A stretch of DNA of 64,000 bases from Paraburkholderia sp. BL25I1N1 (GTDB lineage: Bacteria; Pseudomonadota; Gammaproteobacteria; Burkholderiales; Burkholderiaceae): NCBI RefSeq assembly GCF_003002025.1, contig NZ_PVZB01000001.1:434001-498000 (forward strand), given 5' to 3'. Both the position numbers and the translations under genes were made by a program. The notes beneath the pieces are model-generated. The model saw only the letters and a program-made list of their open reading frames with translations. It had not been told where the DNA came from and searched no databases. Positions 52,178 through 61,264 of the stretch are shown piece by piece; within the stretch, counting starts at the first letter, position 1; each line of letters opens with the position of its first letter.

Positions 52178-52200
52178 CAGGGCGTTTCCCGCTGTTTTTT
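52178..52200 (+). terminator. Weak intrinsic terminator candidate
   Basis: CAGGGCGTTTCCCGCTG can form a short stem (CAG/CTG and GG/CC with one bulge) directly followed by TTTTTT at 52195-52200, eight bases after the peroxidase-related stop. The stem is short, so confidence is low. Confidence 0.4.
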
Positions 52201-52202
52201 GA

Positions 52203-52245
52203 CTGCGTGCAGGTGGCTGCGTCCGCAGCGGCTACCTGCACGCAG
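52203..52245. other. Strong hairpin between convergent genes
   Basis: CTGCGTGCAGGT (52203-52214) pairs perfectly with ACCTGCACGCAG (52234-52245); further GC pairs extend into the 19-base middle. It lies between the convergent genes ending at 52170 and 52328 and its right arm runs into the first unit of the tandem repeat. It may act as a shared transcription barrier, although U-runs are not placed as in a classical terminator. Confidence 0.6.
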
Positions 52246-52330
52246 GCTCACGCAGGCTCACGCAGGCTCACGCAGGCTCACGCAGGCTCACGCAGGCTCA
52301 CGCAGGCTCACGCAGGCTCACGCACGCTCA
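52241..52330. repeat. Tandem repeat of a 10 bp unit CGCAGGCTCA, nine copies
   Basis: Eight identical head-to-tail copies of CGCAGGCTCA occupy 52241-52320, and a ninth with one change (CGCACGCTCA) ends at 52330. The array sits in the convergent intergenic gap, and the stop codon of the minus-strand MFS gene (52328-52330) lies in the last copy. The unit length is not a multiple of three, so copy-number change would not keep any frame; it is a minisatellite likely to vary by slippage. Confidence 0.95.
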
Positions 52331-53578
52331 CGCAGCCGCCGGTTCGGCTCGAAACGCGGGCGTGCTCACGGTGGTGTCGTCGATCGGGAAATGCAGCAGC
52401 GCGGCCACGAGGCCGGCGACCACCGTCGCTTCCCACAACAGCGAATACGAGCCGGTCAGATCGAATACCAGACCGCCGAGCCACGCGCCGAGAAACGAGC
52501 CGATCTGATGGCTCAGAAAGCAGACCCCGAACAGGCTGCCGAGGTGGCGCGTGCCGAACACTTTCGCGACGAGTCCGCTCGTGAGCGGCACGGTGCCGAG
52601 CCAGGTCAGGCCCATCACGGCCGCGAAGATCACTACCGACGCCGGGCTTTTCGGCAGTAGAAAGAAAGCGCCGATCGTCACGCTGCGGATCACGTAAAGC
52701 CAGCCGAGCACATAGTGCTGCCGGAAGCGGCCGCCCAGCCAGCCGCACGCCCAACTGCCCGCCATGTTGAACAGGCCGATCAGCGCGAGCGCGGTGGCGC
52801 CGAGCCCGACCGGCATATGGCACAGCGACAGATATTCGGGCAGATGCGTGGCGATGAAGGCAAGCTGGAAACCGCAGGTGAAGAAACCGAGCGACAGCAG
52901 CCGGTAGCCGCGATGCCCGGCCGCTTGACCCAGCACCTTGCGAAGCGGCGCGGCCGGCGCTTCCTGAACGGGCGTGCCGACCCGCGCGCGGCGGTCGAGC
53001 ACCATGCCGAGCGGGGCGATCAGCAACATCAGGAAAGCGAGTACGAAGAGCGACGTCGCGATGCCGGAACTGAGCCGGATGCCCTGTACGAGCGGGACCA
53101 TCAGCACCTGGCCCGCGGAGCCGCCCGCGCTGACGAGGCCCATCGCCATGCTGCGTTTTTCCGGCGAAGCGATGCGGCCGACCGCCGGCAGCACCACGCC
53201 GAAGGTCGTGCAACTCACGCCAATGCCGACCAGCAGTCCCATGCCGACGATCAACATGGCGCCGCTGGGCGCCACGGCCGCGAGGCCGAGTCCCGCCGCG
53301 AACGTCGTCGCCCCGAACGCCACCACCGGCGCCGAGCCGTAGCGATCCGCGGCCGCGCCGGCGAACGGCTGGGCGAATCCCCACACGAGATTGTGCAGCG
53401 CGATCGCGAAGGCGATCAGTGTGACCGGCAAGCCGCGGTCGAACGAGAACGGTCCGATGAAGAGGCCAAAGGTCTGCCGGATCCCCATCGCGGCGCTCAG
53501 AATGAGTGCGCCGGCGAGGATCACGAGCGTCGTCTGATTGAAGGCGGGGGCGAAGCGTCTGCTGTTGGCGGTGGACAT
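52328..53578 (-). CDS. MFS transporter (oxalate/formate or nitrate-antiporter-like group)
   Basis: 416 residues from ATG 53578 behind AAAGGAGA; an ATG at 53665 lacks a ribosome site. About twelve TM segments, with RQTFGLFIGPFSFDRGLPVTLIAFAIALHNLVWGFAQPFAGAAADRYGSAPVVAFG at the start and FGTRHLGSLFGVCFLSHQIGSFLGAWLGG in the second half. This pattern is common in the MCT/OFA-like carboxylate transporters. The stop codon lies within the 10 bp tandem repeat, so the repeat directly forms its 3' UTR. A GcvA-type LysR gene lies 108 bases upstream on the same strand. Confidence 0.9.
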   Translation of the reverse strand: MSTANSRRFAPAFNQTTLVILAGALILSAAMGIRQTFGLFIGPFSFDRGLPVTLIAFAIALHNLVWGFAQPFAGAAADRYGSAPVVAFGATTFAAGLGLAAVAPSGAMLIVGMGLLVGIGVSCTTFGVVLPAVGRIASPEKRSMAMGLVSAGGSAGQVLMVPLVQGIRLSSGIATSLFVLAFLMLLIAPLGMVLDRRARVGTPVQEAPAAPLRKVLGQAAGHRGYRLLSLGFFTCGFQLAFIATHLPEYLSLCHMPVGLGATALALIGLFNMAGSWACGWLGGRFRQHYVLGWLYVIRSVTIGAFFLLPKSPASVVIFAAVMGLTWLGTVPLTSGLVAKVFGTRHLGSLFGVCFLSHQIGSFLGAWLGGLVFDLTGSYSLLWEATVVAGLVAALLHFPIDDTTVSTPAFRAEPAAA

Positions 53579-53686
53579 GGTTTCTGATCTCCTTTGACAC
53601 ATGGTCGCAGCGAGCGGCAGAAGCGGCAAAAGATAAGTTTTCGACGACAGGTGAGCGCGGCTCACCTGTGCGAACGGACATGCGGT

Positions 53687-54625
53687 TTAGTTGGCGGTGC
53701 TTTGCAGGGCTTGGTCGGCAGCGTTGGTGCGTGCGTCGACGTGCTCGGCCTCGCTCACCAGCCAGCGCTTGAAATCGACAAGCTCCGGCCGGCGATCCGC
53801 GTTTTCCGCGCTCACCAGCCAGTAGGCCGTGGTGGATTCGATCGTCGCCGGGTGAACCTGCACCAGCACGCCGCTGTCGATATCCCGATCCACCAGCGGC
53901 CGTCTGCCGAGCGCGACGCCAAGGCCCATCGCGGCGGCTTCGAACGCAAGCTGGATCGTGTCGACGCGCAGGCCCGCCGTGGTGTCGATGCCTTCGGTGC
54001 CGGTCGCATCGAGCCATGCCTGCCAGTCCTCGCTGGCGGCGTTCACATGAATGAGCGTCGCGCGACGCAGGTCCGCGTTGCCCTGCTCGTCGCGCAGATT
54101 CGCCAGATACGCGGCGCTGCATACGGGCACGAAGCGCTCGCCGAACAGCCGCGTCCACGCGGTGCCGGCAACCGGCGCACGGCTCATGCGGACCGCGAAG
54201 TCGAACCCGTCGACGGGAAACCCGACTTGCCGATGCGAGGTGTCGACGCTCACGTTTACGTTCGGCCAGCGCGCGCGAAAGCCGGCAAGGCGCGGCAGCA
54301 GCCAGCGCGACGCGAAGGTCGGCGCGCAACTCAGTGCGATCGGGCGATCCGCGCGATGGTTCGGCAGACGCTGCGTGCCGATGGCGATCAGCGAAAACGC
54401 TTCGGAGACGTACGACAGATAGTCCGCGCCGCTCGCCGTGAGCGAGATGCCGCGCGGCTCGCGCACGAACAATTCGACGCCGAGCGCCTGTTCCAGGCCG
54501 ACAATGCCGTGGCTGATCGCGCTCGGCGTGACGTTCAGTTCCGCGGCGGCAAGTTTGAAACTCTGATGCCTGCCGGCCGCTTCGAAGAAACGAAGCGCCG
54601 GCAGCGGTGGCAGACGAAGCGGCAT
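53687..54625 (-). CDS. LysR-family regulator, GcvA-like
   Basis: 312 residues. It opens MPLRLPPLPALRFFEAAGRHQSFKLAAAELNVTPSAISHGIVGLEQALGVELFVREPRGISLTASG, the GcvA-type winged HTH with the characteristic L-x-A-L-R-x-F-E-A-A start. The effector domain includes APTFASRWLLPRLAGFRARWPNVNVSV and FEAAAMGLGVALGRRPLVDRDI. It is co-oriented with the MFS gene downstream and divergent from the DUF899 gene (54861), either of which may be its target. Confidence 0.93.
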   Translation of the reverse strand: MPLRLPPLPALRFFEAAGRHQSFKLAAAELNVTPSAISHGIVGLEQALGVELFVREPRGISLTASGADYLSYVSEAFSLIAIGTQRLPNHRADRPIALSCAPTFASRWLLPRLAGFRARWPNVNVSVDTSHRQVGFPVDGFDFAVRMSRAPVAGTAWTRLFGERFVPVCSAAYLANLRDEQGNADLRRATLIHVNAASEDWQAWLDATGTEGIDTTAGLRVDTIQLAFEAAAMGLGVALGRRPLVDRDIDSGVLVQVHPATIESTTAYWLVSAENADRRPELVDFKRWLVSEAEHVDARTNAADQALQSTAN

Positions 54626-54860
54626 GTTACATCCCCATGGACGGCGCGCCCGGCGCGCGTGCTGTTGCGCTCAAGGATACCTTGCCAGGCGCTTTGGGTT
54701 GCCGGTGCGGCGGGCGCAGGCAGTGCGGCAAAAAATTTCGCCGATGCTGTCGATTTGCCGCCGCACGGTTCGTCGTGGCTATATGGAGGACGAGAACGCG
54801 CCCGCGGTCGCGGCGCGCGGCTTGCGCCCTTTATCCGTGTTCAGTGACAGGAGATGGCTG

Positions 54861-55592
54861 ATGACTGACGTACACGCATCCGCACCAACGCTCAAGCCGG
54901 CCCGGCAACTGGCGGCCGGCACACCGAGCCGCTTTCCCGGTGAAAGCGCCGACTATCGCCGCGCGCGCAACGAATTGCTCGCCGAGGAGATCGAGTTGCG
55001 CCGCCATATCGAACGGGTCGCCGAACAGCGCCGCGCGCTGCCGCCCGGCGGCGTGGTGCCTGAAGATTACCTGTTCATGGGCGAAGCAGGCCCGGTGACG
55101 CTATCGGAAATGTTCGGCGACCATGACACGCTCGTCACCTACAACTGGATGTTCGGCCCGCAGCGCGCCCGGCCGTGTCCGATGTGCACCTCGCTGCTGA
55201 GCGCATACGACGGCGAGATGCCCGACATCCTGCAGCGTGTCGCGTTCGCGGTGATCGCGCGCTCGCCGATCGAGAAGCTGGTGGCGTTCAAGCAGGAGCG
55301 CGGCTGGCGGCATCTGCGGCTGTATTCGTCGGGCGGCAACACCTTCAATCGCGATTACGCGGCGGAAGATCCGGCGGGCGACGACAATCCCGCGTTCAAC
55401 GTGTTCACGCGCTCGGGCGGCACGGTGCGGCATTTCTGGGCAGAGGAGATGGGGCCGGCGACTGCGGACCCCGGGCAGGATCCACGCGGCGCGCCCGACG
55501 TGATGCCCATCTGGACCGTGCTCGACATGACGCCGGGCGGACGCGGCACGGATTGGTATCCGAAGCTCGAATACGGGAACGCGGCGCGTTAG
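54861..55592 (+). CDS. DUF899 thioredoxin-like protein
   Basis: 243 residues from ATG 54861 with CAGGAGA upstream; the frame is open from 54624 but that part overlaps the LysR promoter. FPGESADYRRARNELLAEEIELRRHIERVAEQRRALPPGG and YNWMFGPQRARPCPMCTSLLSAYDGEMPDI are diagnostic for DUF899, whose fold is thioredoxin-like with a CPMC active-site-like motif. LEYG and WTVLDMTPGGRGTDWYPKLEY close the domain. Its substrate is unknown. It is divergent from the LysR regulator, a usual arrangement for regulated oxidoreductases. Confidence 0.9.
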   Translation: MTDVHASAPTLKPARQLAAGTPSRFPGESADYRRARNELLAEEIELRRHIERVAEQRRALPPGGVVPEDYLFMGEAGPVTLSEMFGDHDTLVTYNWMFGPQRARPCPMCTSLLSAYDGEMPDILQRVAFAVIARSPIEKLVAFKQERGWRHLRLYSSGGNTFNRDYAAEDPAGDDNPAFNVFTRSGGTVRHFWAEEMGPATADPGQDPRGAPDVMPIWTVLDMTPGGRGTDWYPKLEYGNAAR

Positions 55593-55709
55593 CGACCACG
55601 GTGAAGGCGGCCAGGCGTCGCCTCGCCCGTTCACCGCGGAAGAAAAAAATTCGGCGGCGCGGGCAGCGCGGGGCGAGAGAGAGCAGGGCGACAGGACGCG
55701 GGCAGTCGA

Positions 55710-57683
55710 CTACGGCAGCACTTGCACAGCGTAGTCGTGCCCTTGCGCCGTCTGCAGATACGCGGCGATTGCGCTCGCCCGCATCGGGCGGCTGAACAGA
55801 TAACCCTGCGCCGCGCGTGCGCCAAGCATCTTGACGACCTCGACTTGCGATGCCGTTTCGAGTCCCTCAACCACGCATTCGAGTCCAAGGTTGCGGCACA
55901 GGTCGAGTACCGACTTGACGATCTTCTTCGACGCGCTGTTGGTATCCACGTCCGTCATGAAGCTGCGGTCGATCTTGATCGTATCGAAGGGCAGGCGATG
56001 CACGTAGCTGAGGCTCGAATAACCGGTGCCGAAGTCGTCGAGCGATACGCGGCAGCCGGCTTTCTTGATCATGGTGAGCGAACTGCGGGCCTGTTCGAAA
56101 TCGCGCGTCACGGCAGTCTCGGTGATTTCGAACGACACGCGATGCGGCGGCACTCCGCTAGCCAGCACGATATCGATCAACCGGCGCGCGCGCGCGGAAG
56201 TGCAGATATCGATCGCCGACAGATTGAACGACAGATAAAGCTCGCACGGCCAGCGCGCGGCTTCGTCAAGTGCTTTGTGCAGCAGGACTTCCGTGATGCG
56301 CAAAATCAGTTCGGTACGCTCGGCAATCCGAATGAATTCTTCCGGCCTGACCGCGCCGAGCCGCGCGTTATGCCAGCGCCCAAGCGCTTCCATGCCGAGG
56401 GTGCGTTGCGTGACCACGTCGTAAATCGGCTGAAATTCCAGAAACAGTTCCGACTCGAGGTCTGCATGACGGAGCTCCTGGGTCACGAGACTCGAACGGC
56501 GGATGCGCGTTTCATGTTCAGTCGAGAAGATGACCGGCGTGCCGCGCCGGCTTTCCTTGCCGACGTACAGCGCCGCGTCGGCGCGTTCGAATACCTGCGC
56601 CACCGTCGTGCCGGCCTCGGGAAACGCGGCCCAGCCGATCGTGCCCGACAACTCGGCGACATTGCCGGCGACCCGATACGGCTGACCGAGCGCCTCGCAG
56701 ATGCGCTCGCCCAGCTCGACGAGCGTCTGGTCCGTCAGTTTGTGCTGCGCCAGCACGCCGAACTCGTCGCCGCCGAGGCGTGCGAAGAAAATGCCGGGCT
56801 CGGCAAGCGCGAGCAAACGCGAGCCGACTTCCTGAAGCACGAGGTCGCCGCTGGCGTGGCCGTAGATATCGTTGACCTGTTTGAAACCGTCGAGATCGAT
56901 CAGTCCGACATTAAAGCCGCCACCGGTGACGATCGCCTGTTCGGACAGCGCGCGCAGCGAGGCGAAAAAACTGCGCCGGTTGGGCAGGTCCGTCAGACTG
57001 TCGATGCTCGCGAGCCGGAAGTTGTCGTCGCTCAGGCGCTGCGTCTTTTGCTGGCTCGCCTGCAATTCGCGCTGCGCGTGCACCACGTCGGCGAAGGTCC
57101 GGCAATATAGTTGAATGATGAAGGCGAGCGCGACGCCGACGAGGGTCATGTCGACAGCCATCGCGATGAAGACCGGATAGCCGGTGAACACCAGAAAGGT
57201 CGAAAAGCTTAGGATGACGATCGACAGCAGCAGCATCGCAGCCGCGCGCAGGTGCATCAGGCAGAACACGCAGCCGACCAGCGTGGTCGCCATGTAGAAC
57301 GCGACCTGCGTCTGTTCGTACGCGGTGCCGTAGGGGAAAAGGAACAGCGACCAGGCGCTGAATGCGACGGCGAAGAGGCCGGCAAGCCAGGTCAGCTTGC
57401 GCAGTTCGGGCTCCGCTTTGTCGAGAGTCAGGACGCGGTGCCGAAGATGCCACCAGCGTATGCACCGGATAATGCACAGCGTGCACAGCGCCGCGGGAAA
57501 GTAGATCGACAGCCAGGCCGGCGCGCAGCTCAGGTGCGTGACGGCGACGGCCGCCGTATTGACGAGCAGGATGAAATACAGAAGGGGGACCTGGTGGCTG
57601 AATGCTTCGAGCTGCGAACGTATGAGCTCGGGGTCGCGTTTCGCGACCGACAGCGCGTCCCTCAATTTGGCTAGCAGAATCAT
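55710..57683 (-). CDS. Membrane-bound GGDEF-EAL cyclic-di-GMP protein
   Basis: 657 residues. Residues ~30-195 hold about six TM helices (LLYFILLVNTAAVAVTHL through VDMTLVGVALAFIIQLYC), an uncharacterised MASE-like sensor. The GGDEF domain spans ~228-385 with intact G304-GDE-F308; I see no RxxD inhibitory site in the usual place. The EAL domain spans ~400-650 with E432-A-L434, D549-D550 in SLDDFGTGYSSLSY and the catalytic Lys in FDTIKIDRSFM. Both synthesis and hydrolysis motifs are complete, so the net activity is not predictable. Monocistronic. Confidence 0.95.
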   Translation of the reverse strand: MILLAKLRDALSVAKRDPELIRSQLEAFSHQVPLLYFILLVNTAAVAVTHLSCAPAWLSIYFPAALCTLCIIRCIRWWHLRHRVLTLDKAEPELRKLTWLAGLFAVAFSAWSLFLFPYGTAYEQTQVAFYMATTLVGCVFCLMHLRAAAMLLLSIVILSFSTFLVFTGYPVFIAMAVDMTLVGVALAFIIQLYCRTFADVVHAQRELQASQQKTQRLSDDNFRLASIDSLTDLPNRRSFFASLRALSEQAIVTGGGFNVGLIDLDGFKQVNDIYGHASGDLVLQEVGSRLLALAEPGIFFARLGGDEFGVLAQHKLTDQTLVELGERICEALGQPYRVAGNVAELSGTIGWAAFPEAGTTVAQVFERADAALYVGKESRRGTPVIFSTEHETRIRRSSLVTQELRHADLESELFLEFQPIYDVVTQRTLGMEALGRWHNARLGAVRPEEFIRIAERTELILRITEVLLHKALDEAARWPCELYLSFNLSAIDICTSARARRLIDIVLASGVPPHRVSFEITETAVTRDFEQARSSLTMIKKAGCRVSLDDFGTGYSSLSYVHRLPFDTIKIDRSFMTDVDTNSASKKIVKSVLDLCRNLGLECVVEGLETASQVEVVKMLGARAAQGYLFSRPMRASAIAAYLQTAQGHDYAVQVLP

Positions 57684-57870
57684 CCCCCGTCCTCTTTAAA
57701 CGTTTGCGCAGCACACGCAGCTTTGTATATCGGCAGGACGGGTGGGACCTTGAGGGCGTGTCAGACAGAAATCGATCGCTGTGCGAATAAACGGTAAGTG
57801 CGACCGGAAAGCATGCCTCCATGTGTCATTTGTGCCGCGTCGAGACGGGCGGAATGGCGGGTTCGCCGTG

Positions 57871-58254
57871 TTAAAGCGCTGGACAGGAGAGCACGCGTTG
57901 CGGTGCGAGTGTCGTGCCGGGTTGGCCGTTTTGCATCCGCGTGCCTTGCGGCGGCGTCGAAACGAGCCGCACGCTATCCACACCGGCATTCGCGAGCGCG
58001 TATTTTTCCTGGCTGTTCTCGGGCTGCCAATAGGCGCGGAACACGCCGCCGTCGCCGAAAACCAGCAGCTTGCCGTGCACCGTTTCGGCGCCGCTGACGA
58101 GGTCGACCGGCTCGCCGTCACGTATCTGAAAGCTCTGCGGGGCGGGTGAATTTGCCGTGCCGACGAGGGTGGCGCAGCTTTTGTCGTCGGCTGCGAGGGC
58201 GGCGCAGGACGTCGCGGCAAGCAGCGCACATGTTGCAATATGGCGAAATTTCAT
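57871..58254 (-). CDS. Small exported hypothetical protein
   Basis: 127 residues from ATG 58254 with GAGGAA upstream. The signal peptide (KFRHIATCALLAATSCAALAADDK) is followed by ~100 residues without TM segments: SFQIRDGEPVDLVSGAETVHGKLLVFGDGGVFRAYWQPENSQEKYALANAGVDSVRLV. Two cysteines in the mature part (CATLV near the N-terminus and LSCPAL at the C-terminus) could form a disulfide. I do not recognise the family. It lies divergent from the HU gene. Confidence 0.75.
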   Translation of the reverse strand: MKFRHIATCALLAATSCAALAADDKSCATLVGTANSPAPQSFQIRDGEPVDLVSGAETVHGKLLVFGDGGVFRAYWQPENSQEKYALANAGVDSVRLVSTPPQGTRMQNGQPGTTLAPQRVLSCPAL

Positions 58255-58604
58255 TTTTTTATTCCTCCCGGATTCTTTATTTAGTGCCGCCGCGCCGGAC
58301 AAATGCCGAGGGTTGGCGAACCACCATAAGATAGTAAAAATGCCCGCCGGTGGCGGCTTGCGGCGCGCTAAAGCACTGAAATTGCAACGGATTGTGATAA
58401 CGCGAAAACCCGTATCCAGCCCACGAATCGTCTAAGCGCGCGATTCTTATGGCACTTTGCCCGAAAAAATCGTCAAATTCCCTGTGGGCGGGTGATACAA
58501 GCCTTACACCCAAGGTTTGCGCGAACCCGCGCGTATGCGTTAGTGTGTCGGTCCCGGCGCAACAGATGTGGCGCCGGTTCCATGATTACCATACGGGAAG
58601 TGCT
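58255..58604. other. Divergent promoter region of the exported protein and HU genes
   Basis: 350 bases with locally higher A/T content. No gene with recognisable domains is present. TTGCGC near 58515 with TTAGTG 17 bases on is a possible but poor sigma-70 match for the HU gene. A CCTT/AAGG dyad around 58503-58517 is too short to call. No RNA gene seen. Confidence 0.5.
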
Positions 58605-58883
58605 ATGAACAAACAGGAACTGATTGATGCAGTCGCCGCAGCGACGGGCGAAAGCAAAGCGGCCACCGGCCAAACCATCGACGCGATCGTCGAAGCGGTG
58701 ACCAAAGCCGTGGTGGGTGGCGATACGGTGCAACTGGTCGGTTTCGGTTCTTTCTCGACTGGCGCGCGCGCAGCACGCGTGGGCCGCAATCCGTCGACGG
58801 GTGCCGAGATCCAGATCGCGGCTGCCAAGACGGTGAAGTTCACCGCAGGCAAGGCGTTCAAGGAAGCTGTCAACGCGTCGTAA
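58605..58883 (+). CDS. HU-family DNA-binding protein
   Basis: 92 residues from ATG 58605 with GGGAAG upstream. The sequence [51 protein letters not shown] is the standard HU dimer core, and [31 protein letters not shown] includes the G-R-N-P DNA-intercalating arm tip. It bends DNA and packs the nucleoid. Length and motifs match HU rather than IHF. The specific subtype (hupA or hupB) is not assigned. Confidence 0.97.
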   Translation: MNKQELIDAVAAATGESKAATGQTIDAIVEAVTKAVVGGDTVQLVGFGSFSTGARAARVGRNPSTGAEIQIAAAKTVKFTAGKAFKEAVNAS

Positions 58884-59086
58884 TGCAACGCGCTTCGCGC
58901 CGGAACATTCATGCGCGCTGAAGTGGCGCGCGGTGAGCGATGTATCGGGCGTGAGGAATCACGCGCTGCCCAACCCCGGTCGGTTTGATCGATCGGCGGG
59001 TGGTGCGGCGCGTGTGTTTTTGTGCTCTCCCCCAAGGGCTTTCTCGGGGGCCGTGCTTGACGCGGCGTTGGCGGCCCAGCGCGCGC

Positions 59087-60205
59087 TCAGCCCGCGCGAC
59101 GTTTGCGGGTGGCCTCGGCCAGGGTTTCGAGCGCCGGCTCGGTCTGCGCCCAACTCACGCAGGCATCCGTGATCGACACGCCGTGACGCAACGGCACACC
59201 CGGCTTCAGATCCTGACGGCCTTCCTCCAGATGACTCTCCAGCATGACGCCGATGATGCGGCGCTCGCGCTGCGACAGTTGCTGCGCTAGATCCTGCACC
59301 ACCTCCAGCTGACGCAAATGCGACTTGCCCGAGTTCGCATGCGAACAGTCGACCATGACCTGCTCGCGCAAACCCGCTGATTTGAGTGCCATGCAGGTGG
59401 CTTCCACCGACGCGCTGTCGTAGTTCGGCCCATTCTTGCCGCCGCGCAGGATCACGTGCGCGTCGTCGTTGCCGCGCGTTTCGAAGATCGCGGCCATGCC
59501 CATTTTTGTCATGCCCATGAACGCGTGGCTCGCGCGCGCGGCGACGATCGCGTCCGCGGCGATCTGCACGCCGCCGTCCGTGCCGTTCTTGAAGCCGATC
59601 GGGCAACTCAGACCCGACGCCAGCTGACGATGGCTCTGACTCTCCGTCGTGCGCGCGCCGATGGCGCCCCACGCAATCAGATCGGCAATGTACTGCGGGC
59701 TCAACAGGTCGAGGAACTCGGTGGCCGTGGACAAGCCAAGACCGTTGATGTCGAGCAGCAGTTGCCGTGCAAGACGCAGACCTTCGTTGATGCGGAAGCT
59801 GCCGTCCAAACGCGGGTCGTTGATATAGCCTTTCCAGCCGACCGTGGTGCGCGGCTTCTCGAAGTAGACGCGCATCACGATCAGGAGGTCGTCTTTGTAG
59901 GCGTCCGCAGCGACTTTCAGTTTGTGCGCGTATTCGATTGCCTGATCGTGGTCGTGAATCGAACACGGTCCGACGATCATCACGAGCCGGTCGTCGCGGC
60001 CATGCAGAATGTCGGCGATTTCCGCGCGGGTTTTCTCGACCAGTGTTTGCACAGAGGGCGGCACCGGCAACTCATCCTGCAGCAGCGCAGGGGAAATCAG
60101 TGGACGTACTGCGCCGATCCGAACGTCGTCGATGCGCGTGGTGTCCTGGGTGGCGTCGGCCGAGCCGACTTCCTGATCGTGCAAAGGATTGTCGATGGCG
60201 CTCAA
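59087..60205 (-). CDS. aroG: 3-Deoxy-7-phosphoheptulonate (DAHP) synthase, class I
   Basis: 372 residues. Class I (AroF/G/H) signatures: VMIVGPCSIHDHDQAIEYA with the metal-binding Cys, VYFEKPRTTVGWKGYINDP for PEP and phosphate binding, and SCPIGFKNGTDGG, RGGKNGPNYD and MVDCSHANSGK. It condenses PEP and erythrose-4-phosphate, the first step of aromatic amino-acid synthesis. The feedback class (Phe, Tyr or Trp) is not deducible with confidence. Stands alone, convergent with the HU gene. Confidence 0.95.
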   Translation of the reverse strand: MSAIDNPLHDQEVGSADATQDTTRIDDVRIGAVRPLISPALLQDELPVPPSVQTLVEKTRAEIADILHGRDDRLVMIVGPCSIHDHDQAIEYAHKLKVAADAYKDDLLIVMRVYFEKPRTTVGWKGYINDPRLDGSFRINEGLRLARQLLLDINGLGLSTATEFLDLLSPQYIADLIAWGAIGARTTESQSHRQLASGLSCPIGFKNGTDGGVQIAADAIVAARASHAFMGMTKMGMAAIFETRGNDDAHVILRGGKNGPNYDSASVEATCMALKSAGLREQVMVDCSHANSGKSHLRQLEVVQDLAQQLSQRERRIIGVMLESHLEEGRQDLKPGVPLRHGVSITDACVSWAQTEPALETLAEATRKRRAG

Positions 60206-60332
60206 AATATTCTCCCGGACCTTAATGATGAAGCGGCCTTGCCGCCTGACTGCGTGTGTGTGGATGCGTCGATCGTGCTTGTCTTCGCTGCCGGGATTAT
60301 GACACTCGCGCGATGCGGCCGGGAGCCGCGTG

Positions 60333-61172
60333 TCAGAGCCGTTTGATCAGCGCCATGGCGGCCGCCGGATTGCGTTCCTTGAAGCCGCTGATCACGTAGA
60401 GGTAGACGTCGCGTGCGACCGTTTTCGCCGGCGCATCCGCGGCGGTTTCCAGGTCGTCCGGGGTGATGCCTGCCGCCAATTGCCGCGCGCGTTCGGCCCA
60501 TGTGTCGAGCGCTTTGGTCGAGTAGCCTTTGGCCTGTTTGTCCGTGGTGCCCATGATGCGGGCATACACGAAGGGCGCCGTGAGGTCGGCGATCTGCGGG
60601 TAGTCGCTGTCGCCGGCGAGCACGACGGCAACTTTGTATTTACGGGCCAGCGCGATGAAGTCCGGCGTCTTGAAGGTGTCGTTGCGGACTTCGATCGCAT
60701 GCCTGAGCTTCTGGCCTTCTATGCTGGCCGGCAGCAACTTCAGAAAGGCTTCGAAATCTTCCTTGTCGAATATCTTGGTGGGAGCGAATTGCCAGTTGAC
60801 CGCGCCGAGCTTCTGTTTGAGCAGCAGCACGTCACTGTCGAAGAAACGTTCGATGGTTTCGCCCGCTTCGGCGAGCACTTTTCTGTTGGTCGCGTAACGC
60901 GGCGCCTTCAGCGAAAAGACGAAATCGTCCGGGGTTTCCTGATACCACTTTTCGTAGCTCGCCGGTTTTTGCAAACCGTAAAAGGTGCCGTTGATTTCAA
61001 TCGATGTGAGGTTCTGGCTCGCGTATTCGAGTTCGCGGCTCTGCGTGAGGTCGGACGGATAGAAGGTGCCGCGCCATGGCGCGTAGGTCCAGCCGCCTAT
61101 GCCGATGCGGATGTTCGATGTTTTTGAGGTCTTCGAGGTCTTCGTTGTCTTTGCGGCGGGTTCTTTCGGCAC
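60333..61172 (-). CDS. DUF72 family protein
   Basis: 279 residues. Residues 1-20 contain a small Thr-Lys-Thr-Ser tandem (TKTSKTSKTSN) from a 9-base DNA repeat. From RIGIGGWTYAPWRGTFYPSDL onward it follows the DUF72 TIM-barrel pattern with the conserved LTSIEINGTFYGLQKPASYEKWYQETPDDFVFSLKAPRYATN and LRHAIEVRND. The biochemical role of the family is not established; some bacterial members are near DNA-repair or carbohydrate genes, but there is no such link here. Confidence 0.9.
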   Translation of the reverse strand: MPKEPAAKTTKTSKTSKTSNIRIGIGGWTYAPWRGTFYPSDLTQSRELEYASQNLTSIEINGTFYGLQKPASYEKWYQETPDDFVFSLKAPRYATNRKVLAEAGETIERFFDSDVLLLKQKLGAVNWQFAPTKIFDKEDFEAFLKLLPASIEGQKLRHAIEVRNDTFKTPDFIALARKYKVAVVLAGDSDYPQIADLTAPFVYARIMGTTDKQAKGYSTKALDTWAERARQLAAGITPDDLETAADAPAKTVARDVYLYVISGFKERNPAAAMALIKRL

Positions 61173-61264
61173 TTGGCTTCTCCATCTGACTTCGCGCGGG
61201 GAAGCAGTAGATTAGCCGTTTTTTTGCCGTAGAACTGAAGTGCACAGCTACGAAATCGCGGCCG

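Noticed and set aside
52241..52330. CRISPR array
   Set aside because: The units are contiguous 10-mers without spacers and there are no cas genes.
52199..52660. Possible repeat protein with a RRLTQAHAGS period
   Set aside because: The 10 bp DNA repeat generates a 10-residue period in any frame; there is no ribosome site and the frame is antisense to the MFS gene.
52308..54329. 673-codon minus-strand frame spanning the MFS gene and part of the LysR gene
   Set aside because: It crosses two real genes in a different phase and has no domain content.
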